The position numbers and the translations under genes were made by a program. A model generated the notes under the pieces. It saw only the letters and a list, made by a program, of their open reading frames with translations. It searched no databases and had not been told where the DNA came from. From positions 19,500 to 83,499 of the forward strand of contig JAKCVP010000432.1 in the NCBI GenBank assembly GCA_023512835.1: 64,000 nt of DNA, in the 5' to 3' direction. Positions 1 to 10,154 of the stretch are shown in pieces (position 1 is the first letter of the stretch; the number at the start of each line of letters is the position of its first letter). The DNA is from Taxillus chinensis (Eukaryota > Streptophyta > Magnoliopsida > Santalales > Loranthaceae).

Positions 1-1
1 C

Positions 2-649
2 AAATCCATCCCTAACGACGCTCGCCAACAGTCGACTTTTCTTCTAGCCTCATCAGTAACCAACATCCTCTCAGCGCTGCCACTTCTCCTCACGCCAACA
101 CTCACTCAGACCCTTCTGGCCAAACATCCACTGCAGACGGACCCCCCAGCTTTGACGAACCACTTACTCCGTAGCTATGGATTCAGTCTGCTTGTTCTGG
201 CGGTGCTGACGGCTTGTGTGGCCGGGTGGATCCCATTGTCCTCTACAGATTTGGACGCAAATGACGCAGGCGCTTCCGCTGCTTCAAATCCAACTTCAGG
301 TACAAATCCAGATGCAGATACAGACGCGATTCAAGCGACTCCAAACTCGGCATCACCATCCCCTTCAACCCAAACCCTGAGCAACTTGACACAAGCCACC
401 ACGCTCCTGGCAACGCTTTTCCACACTGCAGCCCTGATATCAAGCTATGTACATTGGTCTACCGAAGGCGGCGGCGGCATAGCCGTGGGCTGGAGCATCA
501 GCGCTGTTCTGTCTGCATGGGGCTTACTATCGCTCGTTTTCAGCGGCAGTAAGGAGAGGGGATCAGGCTTCATGTTCCCCGACGAAGGGAAGCGGGGGCG
601 CAAGGAAGAGAAGTGGCGGAGGCGGTTCGGGGGAAGGAAGATTGCTTAG
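2..649 (+). CDS. C-terminal part of a multi-pass membrane protein (5' end outside window)
   Basis: The reading frame is open from base 2 to a TAG at 647-649, so this is the last 215 or so codons of a gene that begins before the window. Four hydrophobic stretches are visible, around bases 40-100, 165-230, 385-450 and 480-545, consistent with membrane spans. A Ser/Thr/Ala/Pro-rich polar loop lies between the second and third. The C-terminus is strongly basic (KRGRKEEKWRRRF), which suggests a cytosolic tail. I do not recognise the family and assign no function. The next gene is convergent, so the end at 649 is a natural stop and not a break. Confidence 0.6.
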   Translation, partial: KSIPNDARQQSTFLLASSVTNILSALPLLLTPTLTQTLLAKHPLQTDPPALTNHLLRSYGFSLLVLAVLTACVAGWIPLSSTDLDANDAGASAASNPTSGTNPDADTDAIQATPNSASPSPSTQTLSNLTQATTLLATLFHTAALISSYVHWSTEGGGGIAVGWSISAVLSAWGLLSLVFSGSKERGSGFMFPDEGKRGRKEEKWRRRFGGRKIA

Positions 650-978
650 GTTGTTTGGGTAGCTACACTACCTACGTAGCTTGTGGGTTGTGATATCGTG
701 TTGCAATGTTCGTTACATGTGCGAATTCATGCCCTTCCAAAGTAACGGGACTGGATGAGGACGCTGGATTGACGTAGATGAATGGAGAATGTGCACGAAT
801 GGATTAACGATCAAACAAATTTGTGAAAAATCATCGTGTATTGGCGTGTACTGGGTGTACTCGGAGACTGGTCCGATAGCAATGCAAAAGGTCTTCCTCC
901 GCGCGCTTACTCAAGGCGTTCATTCGCAGGATTCCAAATAATGATCCGCGGCTCGTCGGTGTCCAGCACTCGCGACTC
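650..978. other. Convergent intergenic region
   Basis: Contains the 3' flanks of two genes that face each other. I see no further gene or RNA in it. Confidence 0.5.
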
Positions 979-2461
979 CTAAGCGCTCTCAGGCGCGCTC
1001 ACAGCAGGCGCCGTCGTCAATGGCGCAGCGCCTGCAGGATCACCCGCCTGTTCTGAAGCAGGCACGGGCGTCGGCGCAGGCGCAGAATCCGTAGCAGTCG
1101 TCTGCACAACAGCATCAGGAATCTGCCGCTTGCGATCGATGCGGCGGTACCATGGCTCTTCAACACCAACCAACGGCAAGGCCCCAGCATTCCTATCATC
1201 TTCGTACAGTTTTCCAATAACCCTTCTCCCTGTTTGCGCCAGCTCGGCTTGGCTGGCGTCCTTGGGCATGAGGTCCTTTACTAACTCTGCTGGATCCGCG
1301 AAGCGACCCTGTGACTCGGCGCGCGCGACCTCTGCCTCGATTAGATTCTCGAGGACCAGCTCTTTTCGTAGCCACTCGTGCTTTCGACGTTCTTCTGCGA
1401 CTTTGTTCTCTTCGGCTAGAGCGGTGCCCTCTTCTTCTGCCCAACGGATTTGACGCCGCAAGAGGGAGTAAAGATCCCTTCGGTTTAGATCTCGTTCGTA
1501 GGTCTCAAAGACCAGGTCGTCGGGGAAAGGACCGAGGACTGTGTCGCGCGAGCCAGGAGAAAGAGGTGTATTGTCGATTTGCATGTCGTCTTCTGTCTCT
1601 GCGCCGGGAGTCGATGGCGCCGATCCCTTGTCCTTCTTCATGATCAATTTGAGACTCTTCGGCTGCTTGCCTCCAGCCTGATCTGTGCCGAGCTCGGATG
1701 GTGATTGCTGTGCTATTAAGGCGGGCGCGTTGTCCTTCTTCCTGGAGTGATCGCCGACCTTGGCGCTCTCGCCCTCGTGAACGGTCCGCATGTGTTTTGA
1801 AAGCGCGTCGGAACGAGTGAAGGACTTGTCACATTCTGCACGTGTGGGTCAGTCCCTATTTTACACGGACAAGTAGGGGAGGAAAACACGAACCTGGTAG
1901 GACACAATAAAACGGCTTCTCCTTTGTGTGACTTCTCAAGTGCGCACGCAAAGCGTATTTGCTACCTTGTGGCTTGCCCTTTGCCTTGCAATCACCCCAC
2001 TCGCAAGAGAATTTTGTTTTTTTCGCTTCCTCAGAATGGTCGCCGACGTGTGCCACGAGCTCATCTTGATTAGGCAGGTCCCCGGCCGCACAACCATCCC
2101 ACGCGCAACGTCGTACCTGCTCGGCAGCTATCGACCATTCATCCTGTATGGGCACAGAGGAAGTAAGCCGCGGCGAGTTGGGCACGCTGCCTTCCGAGTC
2201 GGAAGAGACGTCGCTTAGATCTTCTGGAAGCGGCCGCGATGGATGTGCTGATGCGGGTGAGTCTGCTGCCACAGGAGAGGAGCGCATGTGATCCAGTTTC
2301 CTCTTCTTGACGGCTGGAACGGCGGTTTCGGGTTCGCTAAAGTCCTCTGGAGGATCTGAGAGCTCGGAGGGTGAGGTTGACCTGGCGCGAGTCGCCATTG
2401 CGGAGGCTGGCAGGTGTGAATACGGATAGGCTAGGTTTGATTTCGGGTCACGCCCTGGCAT
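979..2461 (-). CDS. C2H2 zinc-finger protein (three fingers)
   Basis: Two exons on the minus strand, 2461-1894 and 1835-979, joined by a 58-base GT..AG intron (1836-1893) that falls inside the third finger. The spliced protein has 474 residues. Finger 1 (about 119-143) and finger 2 (about 153-178) have long inter-cysteine loops. Finger 3 (about 186-208) becomes intact only after splicing, with the motif CDKSFTRSDALSKHMRTVH; this confirms the intron. The N-terminal 110 residues are Ser/Pro/Asp/Glu-rich and the C-terminal half is low-complexity and charged. The ATG at 2461 was chosen; an in-frame ATG at 2398 is also possible. The architecture suggests a nuclear DNA-binding regulator, but no target can be inferred. 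Confidence 0.82.
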
Positions 2462-2996
2462 GCGGATTGCCAGGCGATGCGGACGATGCAAGATGTCTGT
2501 CGGAGGGATACTAATGTGATGAAGATCGCTCAAGCCAGAGTTGTCTAAGCCTCGTCTCTCGTCAAGGGCTGTCTCAACATTGTCTCAACGTCCAGAACGC
2601 GAAGTAAGATGCAGAGCGAGGCGCGTTGAAAGGGAGGGTGCAGATGGGGACGGGCTAAAGTGCGACAAGATGACAACAAATAAGCGACGACAGCAATGCA
2701 GACGCGACTGCTGGTTGGGCTAGGTACGCAGGAAAGACGGGACCCCTTGGAGATGAGGTTGGTATTGACGTTTCAGCAACGACTCTGATCGGACCCCGAG
2801 GACGATGATCACGAATTTTGCCAGACGAGCAGAATGGAGCTGAACGCGCAGAGCTCCAACCTCGAAGCGCTGTTGATTCCATGCGCTTCTCTCACCCCAT
2901 CTTCCACTAGGCACCCAAATTTCTCAAAATTGCTCTTCGTTGGTATTTGAGTCGCTGTCGTCCCGCATCACGAAGAATATCTCTCAACGCGCAGCA
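2462..2996. promoter_or_regulatory. Divergent promoter region
   Basis: A 535-base gap between the zinc-finger gene (minus) and SGT2 (plus), presumed to hold both promoters and 5' leaders. I could not pick out a specific regulatory motif. Confidence 0.4.
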
Positions 2997-4241
2997 ATGG
3001 TATGTACAGAGTCATAGATAACACTCGTGGTAACAAGCTAACATGCCATACCCCAGTCCGCCTCCGCGACACCTGCAACGCACAAGCGCCTCGCCGCGTC
3101 AATTATTGACTACCTTCAAGATTCCTTGAAGAACGGCACCGTTTCACAGGAAGACGCCGAGTCAATTGAAGTCGCAACATCATGCATCACCGACGCCTTC
3201 AAGATTGACCCCGCCGACCCCACTCTGAAGACAGATCCGCAGGAGAGCCAGTCCCTCCTCGCCATTTACTCCGTCTACGAAAAGCTAAAGGGAAAATCCA
3301 CACCCTCTACTGAAGGGCCATCATCCGCTGCGGAGGGCCAACCAGGCTCGCCGCTCACGTCTGGCGAGAAGCCGGCGCCAAACTTGGAGGCGGAGAATCT
3401 GAAGGGACAGGGTAACGTCGCTATGCAACAGAAAGACTACAAGAAGGCCATCGAGCTATATAGCAAGGCTATTGATCTTGCACCAACAAACGCCATCTAC
3501 CTCTCCAATCGTGCAGCAGCATACTCTGGTGCAGGTCAGCATGACATGGCGCGCAACGACGCCGAAATGGCTACTGCTAGTGATCCCAAGTACACAAAGG
3601 CCTGGAGCCGACTCGGTCTTGCGCGCTTCGCGCTAGGGGATGCCAAGGGCAGCATGGAAGCCTACAAGAATGGTATTGAGGCCGAGGGTAACGGTGGCAG
3701 TGACGCGATGAAGCGTGGCTATGAGACTGCTAAGCGCAAAGTACAAGAACAAGGTGGTAACACAGACGATGTAGGGTCTCCGAGATCGACAAGCCCTGGC
3801 GGAGGAGGCGGTATGCCAGATCTGAGCAGTTTGGCAGGCATGCTTGGTGGTGGTGGAGGCGGCGGTGGGATGCCTGATCTCGGTGCTCTGATGAACAATC
3901 CCATGATGAGACAAATGGCCCAGAACATCATGAGTAACCCCGATGCTCTGAACAGCATCATGAATAACCCCCGTATGAGAGAGATGGCCGAATCATTTGG
4001 CGGCGGTGGACGTGGTGGTGGTGCCGGCGGCGGTGGTGGCGGAGGTGGTCAAGGTGGCGGCATGCCAGATCTCAGCAGCTTGATGAATGACCCAAGCATA
4101 GCGGAAATGTGAGCTCTCCATTCAACTTCAGCTACAACAAAAGAAAGTCAGCTAACTTTAAGGACTAGGGCACGGAACTTCATGGGTGGTGGTGCTGGCG
4201 GAGCCGGAGCTGGTAGAGGAACTGGTGGTGGCAGCAGGTAA
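2997..4241 (+). CDS. sgt2: Small glutamine-rich TPR co-chaperone Sgt2 (SGTA)
   Basis: Three exons: 2997-2999 (only the ATG), 3057-4108 and 4169-4241, giving 375 residues. The N-terminus (about 2-60) matches the SGTA dimerisation domain. Three TPR repeats run from about 113 to 210 with typical signatures (GNVAMQQKDYKKAI, YLSNRAAAYS). The C-terminal third is Gly/Met/Asn-rich, with NNP-containing helices (NPMMRQMAQNIM, NNPRMREMAE) as in STI1-like client-binding segments. By family knowledge Sgt2 is cytosolic, captures tail-anchored membrane proteins, hands them to the GET pathway and binds Hsp70/Hsp90 C-termini through its TPRs. The last intron (4109-4168) is supported because splicing completes the conserved Gly-rich tail with a stop at 4239-4241. 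Confidence 0.93.
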
Positions 4242-4662
4242 TACTCACGAGGGTATTAGACCTTCTGGCTGGGGACATCAAGAGTATCCACATGACGATA
4301 GAAACGATGTGTCGAATTTGCGAAGCATATCTGGTCCTCGACCAGGTGCACATCCTAGGTACCCTGTGACTACGCCTCGACGATCACGGGTCTTTGAGAG
4401 TACCAAATTTCGTGCGCAAGACGACGAGTGTAACGCCTCAGGAGGTTACGACATTATTACGCCAACTAAGATGACTGCTAGAGGCTCCAAATCAAATTCG
4501 AGTATAGTGTGGAGAATTGGCTTTTTTGCTCGCCAATGCTAACTCAATAGGATTCGTAACCAACATAAATCACCTTGCTGCAAGAATGCTCCCTTCATCC
4601 ATGAGACTAAGGCCGAACACCATGCATGCGGATCAATATCATCTCAGAAGAACGCTTGTCGC
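4242..4662. other. Convergent intergenic region
   Basis: Contains the 3' flanks of SGT2 and the coiled-coil gene. The short ORFs here have no protein-like features and nothing else is seen. Confidence 0.45.
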
Positions 4663-6036
4663 TTACCGCCTGATCAGGAACTCTGCGAATTTCTCCCTGT
4701 TGCTGATAGGGCTCTTGCCGCGGCTCTTACTTCTTTTCCTTACCCACGCGTACTCAGGCTTGTCCCCTCGACCCCGATCATCGATCATGAGCACCTGCCT
4801 ACTCTTCAGTCTCTTTGTGTGCTCGAACAGGATGTCTGTTTCTCTCTCGCTCATCTCCTTCAGGATTATGATGTAGTCACCATCGAATCTGTCGTACTCC
4901 CAGGGCAGACCATAGTACTTGAGAGTCTCGATGGCGACGTGCTTCCTGTGAACCTTGGGATACGTGGGTCGACCATTGAAGATGGTGATCTGGTTGCCAA
5001 TCTCTGTCGGAGGCTTCTTTTCCTTGTGGTCGACGATGGCATCAATCTGATTATCGCGCAGCCCAAACTTGGCGAGATCCTTCCGGACGCGCTCCTTGTA
5101 CTCATCTTCTTCCTTCTTCTGTTTCTCCTTCTTAGCATCCTCCTCTGCCTTCCACTTTCTGACAGCTTCATCCTGCTCCTCTTTGGCCTTCTTCTTCTTT
5201 GCCTCTTCATCAGCTTGCCACTTCCTCACGGCCTCGTCTTGCGCATCCTTTTCTTTCTTCTTACGAGCAGCCTCTTCTGCCTGCCACTTCTCAATCTCTG
5301 CCTGCCGCTGCTTGCTACGTTCGGCCTCCTCTTCCTTCCACTTTCGAATGGATTCCTGACGTGCATCTTTCTCCTTCTGGCGTTTCTCGGCCTCAGCTCT
5401 CTCGGCGGCTTGAATCTTATCACGGAGCTCAGCCTCGTCTTGAGCCTTCTTCCGTTCATATTCCGCGATGTCATTCTGACGTGCGATGCGATCAGCCTCT
5501 TCCCTCTCGCGACGCTTGAGTTCCTCCAACTGAGCCATGCGCTCGAAGTACTCTTTATCGCGGCGACTCGGAGAGTGTCCGTTAGAGCGCGAGCGGGACC
5601 GAGAGTGTGTTCCATGATGATTGTGTACGTGGTTATGTGAATGTGGTGCAATCGGTGCGACAGGAGGCATCACCCAGACTGGCTGTGAAACGGGTGGTGG
5701 TGGCGGCGGTGGGACCACGCAGTTGGGGACACCACCTACAACATTCACATAAGGAATTTGAGGACTGAGTCTTGGGCCACGGGAATAAGATCGCTCGCGA
5801 GTATAGTTGCGAGCATCCGCAGTCTGTTCCATATCATTGTGAATGTTGATCACATATGGGCTCGGGCGCTGTCCCGTTGAGCGCGAGCGGTGCAGACGAG
5901 TGCTGTTGATCCCTGGATTCAGGAAGACACCATCGCCCCCAGTGGTGTAATGGGTCGACATTCTTGGACGGTGCCTACGAGGACCGTCGTCATATATTGG
6001 ATCGTAGTCGTCGTCGTCGTCGTAGTGCACTGGCAT
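4663..6036 (-). CDS. Charged coiled-coil protein with imperfect Lys/Glu-rich repeats
   Basis: Intronless, 457 residues. The N-terminus is acidic (a run of Asp at 6-11) followed by Arg/Ser-rich, possibly phosphorylated sequence. A polyproline run (about 109-116) is followed by a His-rich patch (HSHNHVHNHHGTH) and an RS-rich patch. Residues about 160-325 form a long, highly charged coiled coil. It contains four imperfect repeats marked by (R/E)KW and spaced 18, 22 and 22 residues apart. The C-terminal 120 residues look globular (KYYGLPWEYDRFDGDYIII) and are probably the conserved part of the family. I recognise it only as a fungal protein of unknown function. Confidence 0.75.
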   Translation of the reverse strand: MPVHYDDDDDYDPIYDDGPRRHRPRMSTHYTTGGDGVFLNPGINSTRLHRSRSTGQRPSPYVINIHNDMEQTADARNYTRERSYSRGPRLSPQIPYVNVVGGVPNCVVPPPPPPPVSQPVWVMPPVAPIAPHSHNHVHNHHGTHSRSRSRSNGHSPSRRDKEYFERMAQLEELKRREREEADRIARQNDIAEYERKKAQDEAELRDKIQAAERAEAEKRQKEKDARQESIRKWKEEEAERSKQRQAEIEKWQAEEAARKKKEKDAQDEAVRKWQADEEAKKKKAKEEQDEAVRKWKAEEDAKKEKQKKEEDEYKERVRKDLAKFGLRDNQIDAIVDHKEKKPPTEIGNQITIFNGRPTYPKVHRKHVAIETLKYYGLPWEYDRFDGDYIIILKEMSERETDILFEHTKRLKSRQVLMIDDRGRGDKPEYAWVRKRSKSRGKSPISNREKFAEFLIRR

Positions 6037-7104
6037 GATGGGCAGTCTCTAGAAGGAAAGCTGTCTGCAGGTCCTCGGGATTCCAAAGGAAATGGGCTGT
6101 CACAAGTTGCGCAGCCTGACGAGGGGTCTCTGCAGCCTGGGCGGGGTAGAGATTGTCTGCTCTCTATGCCGGTATGATACGAAGGGACCAGGTTGGGGCC
6201 AGAATGGCGAGCTGCCACCGGCTGCGCTGCGCGCCTGGAAAATCAGGATAAATCTGCTTGGCCCGGTAGCGAGGTCGGACAAAGATAATATCCAGGGCGG
6301 ATAGAGGCGCGCGGCTATGGTTGGGGAAACTCTCGTGGCGGACTTTGATGTGGCAGATGGTGTGGGAGCAAATCAACTGACCATGAAAAGCTGACCGCTG
6401 GGCTGGTGACTCGTTGGCGTGCGGCGACGACGAGGTTGCGAGCGAGGCACAAGCAAGCAAGCGGTGAGCACGAGTCTTTATGGATGACCCAGATGAATCA
6501 TTGTGCGATATGAATTATTTGATCTGGCTGTGGCCGAGGCCAGAGAGGTGCTAAAGGGCGTCAGCGCTAGCAGCCCGGGCGTACTTTCGTTGGCTGAGAC
6601 GGCTAGCGATGCGGGAAAGCGTCCTAGCTCAGTCGCAGTTGAATCTATGAAGCTTGGATAACGTGTATGTATACGAGGTACGGCGTGCTGGTGCTGAATG
6701 TGATTGGGGGCTTGCGTGACCCGGCGGAGGCAGAAGACAGTTGGGCTGTCTCACCACGTTGCGCGCTGCAAACGGCTCAATGCTTTTAGGTCGTGAATGC
6801 GCCAGATTTAGCACATCATCTGCTGAATGAGTACGTGCAGAGATCAATGCTCATGGCTAGGCCAATTCGATCGTATGCACAGCGCGAATACGAGGCTGGA
6901 TCCTGATAGCCGAAGAACTACTGCATGACTCTGGTGACGGCGTCGACTTGACCAGCGTTCTAGCTGCGGCCCCCGCCCTCAGGGCCCGCCATTCTGCAGA
7001 AAGGACGCCGCCGGAACGAGAAAAAGTCTGATGTATCGGGCATCAATTAAGGACGGAGGGGTGCTAACGAGCATGTGATGATGATTGCTGGTATGGACGA
7101 CTGA

Positions 7105-7138
7105 AGGAGGAAGAGGAGGAGGAGGTGGTGGTGGTGAT
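7105..7138. repeat. GGA/GGT trinucleotide repeat
   Basis: A purine-rich run of GGA units passes into GGT units, with no ORF of interest around it. Confidence 0.7.
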
Positions 7139-7224
7139 GTTGAGGTTAAAAGTAAGCAGCCGTGCCAGCCTGCCTGCAAGCAGACCTGTCGTCCCGGGCC
7201 TGCGTTTTGATGTGATGAGGTAAG

Positions 7225-7325
7225 TTCAGGCCCTACTTGCGCCTATCCTTGGGCCCGTTTCGAAGTTAAGCACATTGGGAGTGACTAGGTACTGTTTGTA
7301 GGTGGGTTGTAGAACTGTGTGATGG
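7225..7325 (+). rRNA. Possible degenerate 5S rRNA-like sequence
   Basis: The stretch contains CGAAGTTAAGC at 7261-7271, then GGTACTG and GTAGGTGGGT about 20-35 bases later. This order and approximate spacing resemble the internal control region and loop E/helix IV part of 5S rRNA. The flanks do not form an obvious terminal helix, and the spacing from CCCGT to AGTTAAGC is shorter than in intact 5S genes. It is therefore at best a relic and may be coincidence. Confidence 0.25.
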
Positions 7326-7589
7326 CAAGTCCCGCGCTTCGGATTCTGATCCAAACATCCTGGTACCACGGCCTGTCACTCGTCAAGGGCGAGAAGAACA
7401 CAGCACGATTTACGTCAAAGCCCGATTTGTGTAGCAGCTACAAATCTCGCATGCCCCATACTTAAGTCTGAGCAATGCTGCCACAGAGATGAAAAAGCGT
7501 TGATGACACCGATTGTGTAAGCGCGAGCAACAGCTAGCTACCTAGTCTCAATCTCCAAATACCTCCAAGCTCGAAACAATACAGACGTA

Positions 7590-8497
7590 ATGCCCGTAAG
7601 AACAACGTGGCTAGCGGCCGCCGCTCTTATCATTCCGCTGGCTGTAGCTCTCGCTACCAGCCATGCGCTTCGACGTGACGTCCAATCCGCTCGGCCATAC
7701 AACATGAACACTGCCTCCTACACATCCCTCTTCGGTGGGTCGCAGTAAGTCCTTTGCTCCGCTCACTACTGATTACCTTCAGACGCTAACTTCTGTCAAG
7801 CGCCTGGGATTCGGCCGACTGGACCGCGAGCGACGACCGTGTACGCAATGGCACTTCCATTTCCCACTTGACTGCCGAACGCACAACCGCAAGCTACGTT
7901 TCGATCGCGCGTTTCTGGGGTCATCTAGATGCAACCACACTTGGAGGTGCAGGCTTTGCGTCGCAAAGGACTGTCACCGACACTAAAGTCTGGGATGTTT
8001 CAGAGTACGAGGGCATCGAGCTACTCATTCTGAATGGAGATAACAAGACATATACTTTCAACATCAAGGATTCGCTTCCCGCGCAACGTCCTGACGGTCG
8101 CGATGAGTCTTCGTTACTATGGGAGGCTGATTTCACAATTGACGACCACACCCAGGTCGACGACGTCAGTGGTGCTGAGCTGGTATACAAGCGCGTCCGC
8201 CTCCCTTGGTCAGCGTTCAAGGCTACATACCGCGGGCGCGAGAAGCCAGATGCTGATCCACTGAAGAAGGATAATATCCGTCGTTTCAGCTTGATGTGTC
8301 GCAGCTTCTTTAACAAGCAGTCTGGGGACTTCAACCTGGTGATCAAAGAAATACGGGCTTATTCGAGTGACGTTGTGGCCCAGCACCAACACGCTTTGGA
8401 CGAAAAAGTTCCCAGGGCTCTAGACATATCCCAAGATGGTATCGTCGGAGGGCTACTTCGATGCCTCGGATTTCGTCAGCGGGCAATCAGGCTGTGA
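7590..8497 (+). CDS. CIA30-family protein with predicted signal peptide
   Basis: Two exons, 7590-7744 and 7801-8497, with an intron GTAAGT..GCTAAC..AAG, giving 283 residues. The body (about 50-250) matches the CIA30 (NDUFAF1-like, galactose-binding-like) fold: FGGS, DWTASDDRVRNGTS, GFASQR, YEGIELLILNGDNKTYTF and a final FNLVIKEIRAY strand. Splicing restores the conserved FGGS-x-AWDSADW join, which supports the exon model. Canonical CIA30 is a mitochondrial complex I assembly factor. Here the N-terminus is a clean hydrophobic segment (WLAAAALIIPLAVALATSHA) with no Arg-rich presequence, so this paralogue may enter the secretory pathway. A basic pair (LRRD) follows it. Confidence 0.8.
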
Positions 8498-8663
8498 GAG
8501 AAATGCAGAGCATGTAGAAACTTAATTTAATGCATACAGATATGACTGCTAACGATCAGACTAGCTCATGGCTCGCTGATTAATGCATACATCTTAAAAT
8601 GCCGTAGATACGCGTCACGCTCGCTTCATGCCCGCTCGTAAGTTAATGCTAATCATATCAGGC

Positions 8664-10154
8664 TCACAAGGTAGGTCCACCCATGTTGCCCATTTTGTAG
8701 GTGCTGATGAAATAGTCTCGATCAACGTAACCTCCACACATGCTTCTCTTGCCTGTGAAAGCTTCCCTGCCGTGCAATGCCCTCCAATTGTCGAACATGA
8801 CTGGCGTACCAGGCTTCAGTTGAAACGTGTATCGAAAGCGCTTGTCCTCGTATAGCAGCTTCTGGAACTCCTGTGCTGCAGCATACCAGCGGCTCGACTG
8901 CTCAAAGAAATGGTCCATCGGAATAGCCAGATACGCACGGTCAGCTGGATTCCACCTAATCTGCGTGATGTGCTGAGTGACTGCATCAACTGCAATGACT
9001 GGTTTTGGCTCAGCACCTTGAAGGGAGATGCCATCGTTTCCAGACGCGTGCCCAAAGACGGGTATCGTAGACAGAGCTTCAAATGCATCCGGGTGATGAG
9101 CTTTAAGGTGTTGTGCCGCAGCCACTCCATCGACCAAGATGCTTTCTCCACCGCTCGCTGGCTCTCCTGAGGCAGAGGTAGTGTGTTCCATTAGATGCAG
9201 CATTTGCAAGCCAATCGGGTGGCTGAAGTAGGTCGTGTCGTTGTGTGGTGGTAGAGCTGCCGTGGTATAAGCCGAGTCCTTGGACGACAAGTCAGATGTC
9301 ATGCGGTGAAACTGCCCGTAGTGAGTGTTGATAAGTGGTCCGATGCGCTCTATCAACTTCTCTGTCGCGACTTCATCAACTGGGGTGTTGGACACGAAGC
9401 AGAAGCCGTAGTCCTTGATCTTTCTTGTCCACTCTGCAATACCGTCTTGGCCATTCATGACATCTTTATACTCAACGGTGGGCGCGCTATGCTCGTTGGC
9501 TGCTGCGTCGCTAAAAGCCTCCCACTGCTTCATGGATGATGCATGGCCTTGCATGCGTGCGTATTGGCTGCTCATATCGAGCATGCCCATCAGCCATTGC
9601 TGGGAAAAGGTCGAGCGATGACCCGTCTTTTTAAAGACGACCTCAAAATTGTCCTCTTTGACATTCAAGTCAAAAGTTTTGGCTTCATCTGGCTGGTCCA
9701 GGACGTCGATGATTCGTTGCCGCGTGATCTGGTCGACAGCTCTCTCAGATTGACAGTGATCCAGAAGCCACTGACCAGGAATTGTGACAATCTTGCTAGC
9801 CGCCGCATGCTGAAGCTGGCTGGTACCTTTGTTTGCTCCGTCTTCGAATGTCTCCAGACGGACTTGAAGAGAGTCATATCCATCGTCGGAATTGGATAGC
9901 TTCTCGAGCGCTGAAATTCGAGTAATCAACGATTTGACTGAGTCAGAATTTTGGGACAATATGCCATTGGTGACCGGAGAGTTGGAAGTCTGTTCAGCAA
10001 CAGTATGGAGATTGAACTTTTGGCGTCCACCACCACCGGATATGTGTTTCAGCGGGCGGACCAGCTGGCCTCGTTGCCACAATTGCTGCTTAATGCTATA
10101 AGAGCGCGAGCTCAATAGGCTAAACTTGCTGATTGATCGGACTGAGCTTAACAT
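8664..10154 (-). CDS. Trimethyllysine dioxygenase (carnitine biosynthesis, first step)
   Basis: Intronless, 496 residues, in the TauD/TfdA Fe(II)/2-oxoglutarate oxygenase family. The iron-binding facial triad is visible as H304-x-D306 (PPHNDTTYF) and H461 (RALHGREAFTGKR), with the oxoglutarate-binding Arg just after it. The C-terminal block CGGYVDRDYFIS is typical of the trimethyllysine/gamma-butyrobetaine hydroxylase branch. The N-terminal 25 residues are Ser/Arg-rich and lack acids, as in a mitochondrial presequence. The known reaction is N6-trimethyllysine to 3-hydroxy-trimethyllysine. The alternative is gamma-butyrobetaine hydroxylase, which is close in sequence; the C-terminal block favours trimethyllysine dioxygenase. 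ATG at 10154. Confidence 0.85.
   Translation of the reverse strand: MLSSVRSISKFSLLSSRSYSIKQQLWQRGQLVRPLKHISGGGGRQKFNLHTVAEQTSNSPVTNGILSQNSDSVKSLITRISALEKLSNSDDGYDSLQVRLETFEDGANKGTSQLQHAAASKIVTIPGQWLLDHCQSERAVDQITRQRIIDVLDQPDEAKTFDLNVKEDNFEVVFKKTGHRSTFSQQWLMGMLDMSSQYARMQGHASSMKQWEAFSDAAANEHSAPTVEYKDVMNGQDGIAEWTRKIKDYGFCFVSNTPVDEVATEKLIERIGPLINTHYGQFHRMTSDLSSKDSAYTTAALPPHNDTTYFSHPIGLQMLHLMEHTTSASGEPASGGESILVDGVAAAQHLKAHHPDAFEALSTIPVFGHASGNDGISLQGAEPKPVIAVDAVTQHITQIRWNPADRAYLAIPMDHFFEQSSRWYAAAQEFQKLLYEDKRFRYTFQLKPGTPVMFDNWRALHGREAFTGKRSMCGGYVDRDYFISTYKMGNMGGPTL

Larger units (their letters stand above)
6037..7589. other. Long divergent intergenic region
   Basis: About 1.55 kb between two divergently transcribed genes. 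It holds a GGA/GGT simple repeat (7105-7138) and a possible 5S rRNA-like relic (7225-7325). The small ORFs here lack protein-like composition and were not called. Confidence 0.4.

Noticed and set aside
4819..5640. 273-codon plus-strand ORF, Leu-rich
   Set aside because: It is antisense to the Lys/Glu-rich coiled coil; Leu and Phe runs are the expected complement.
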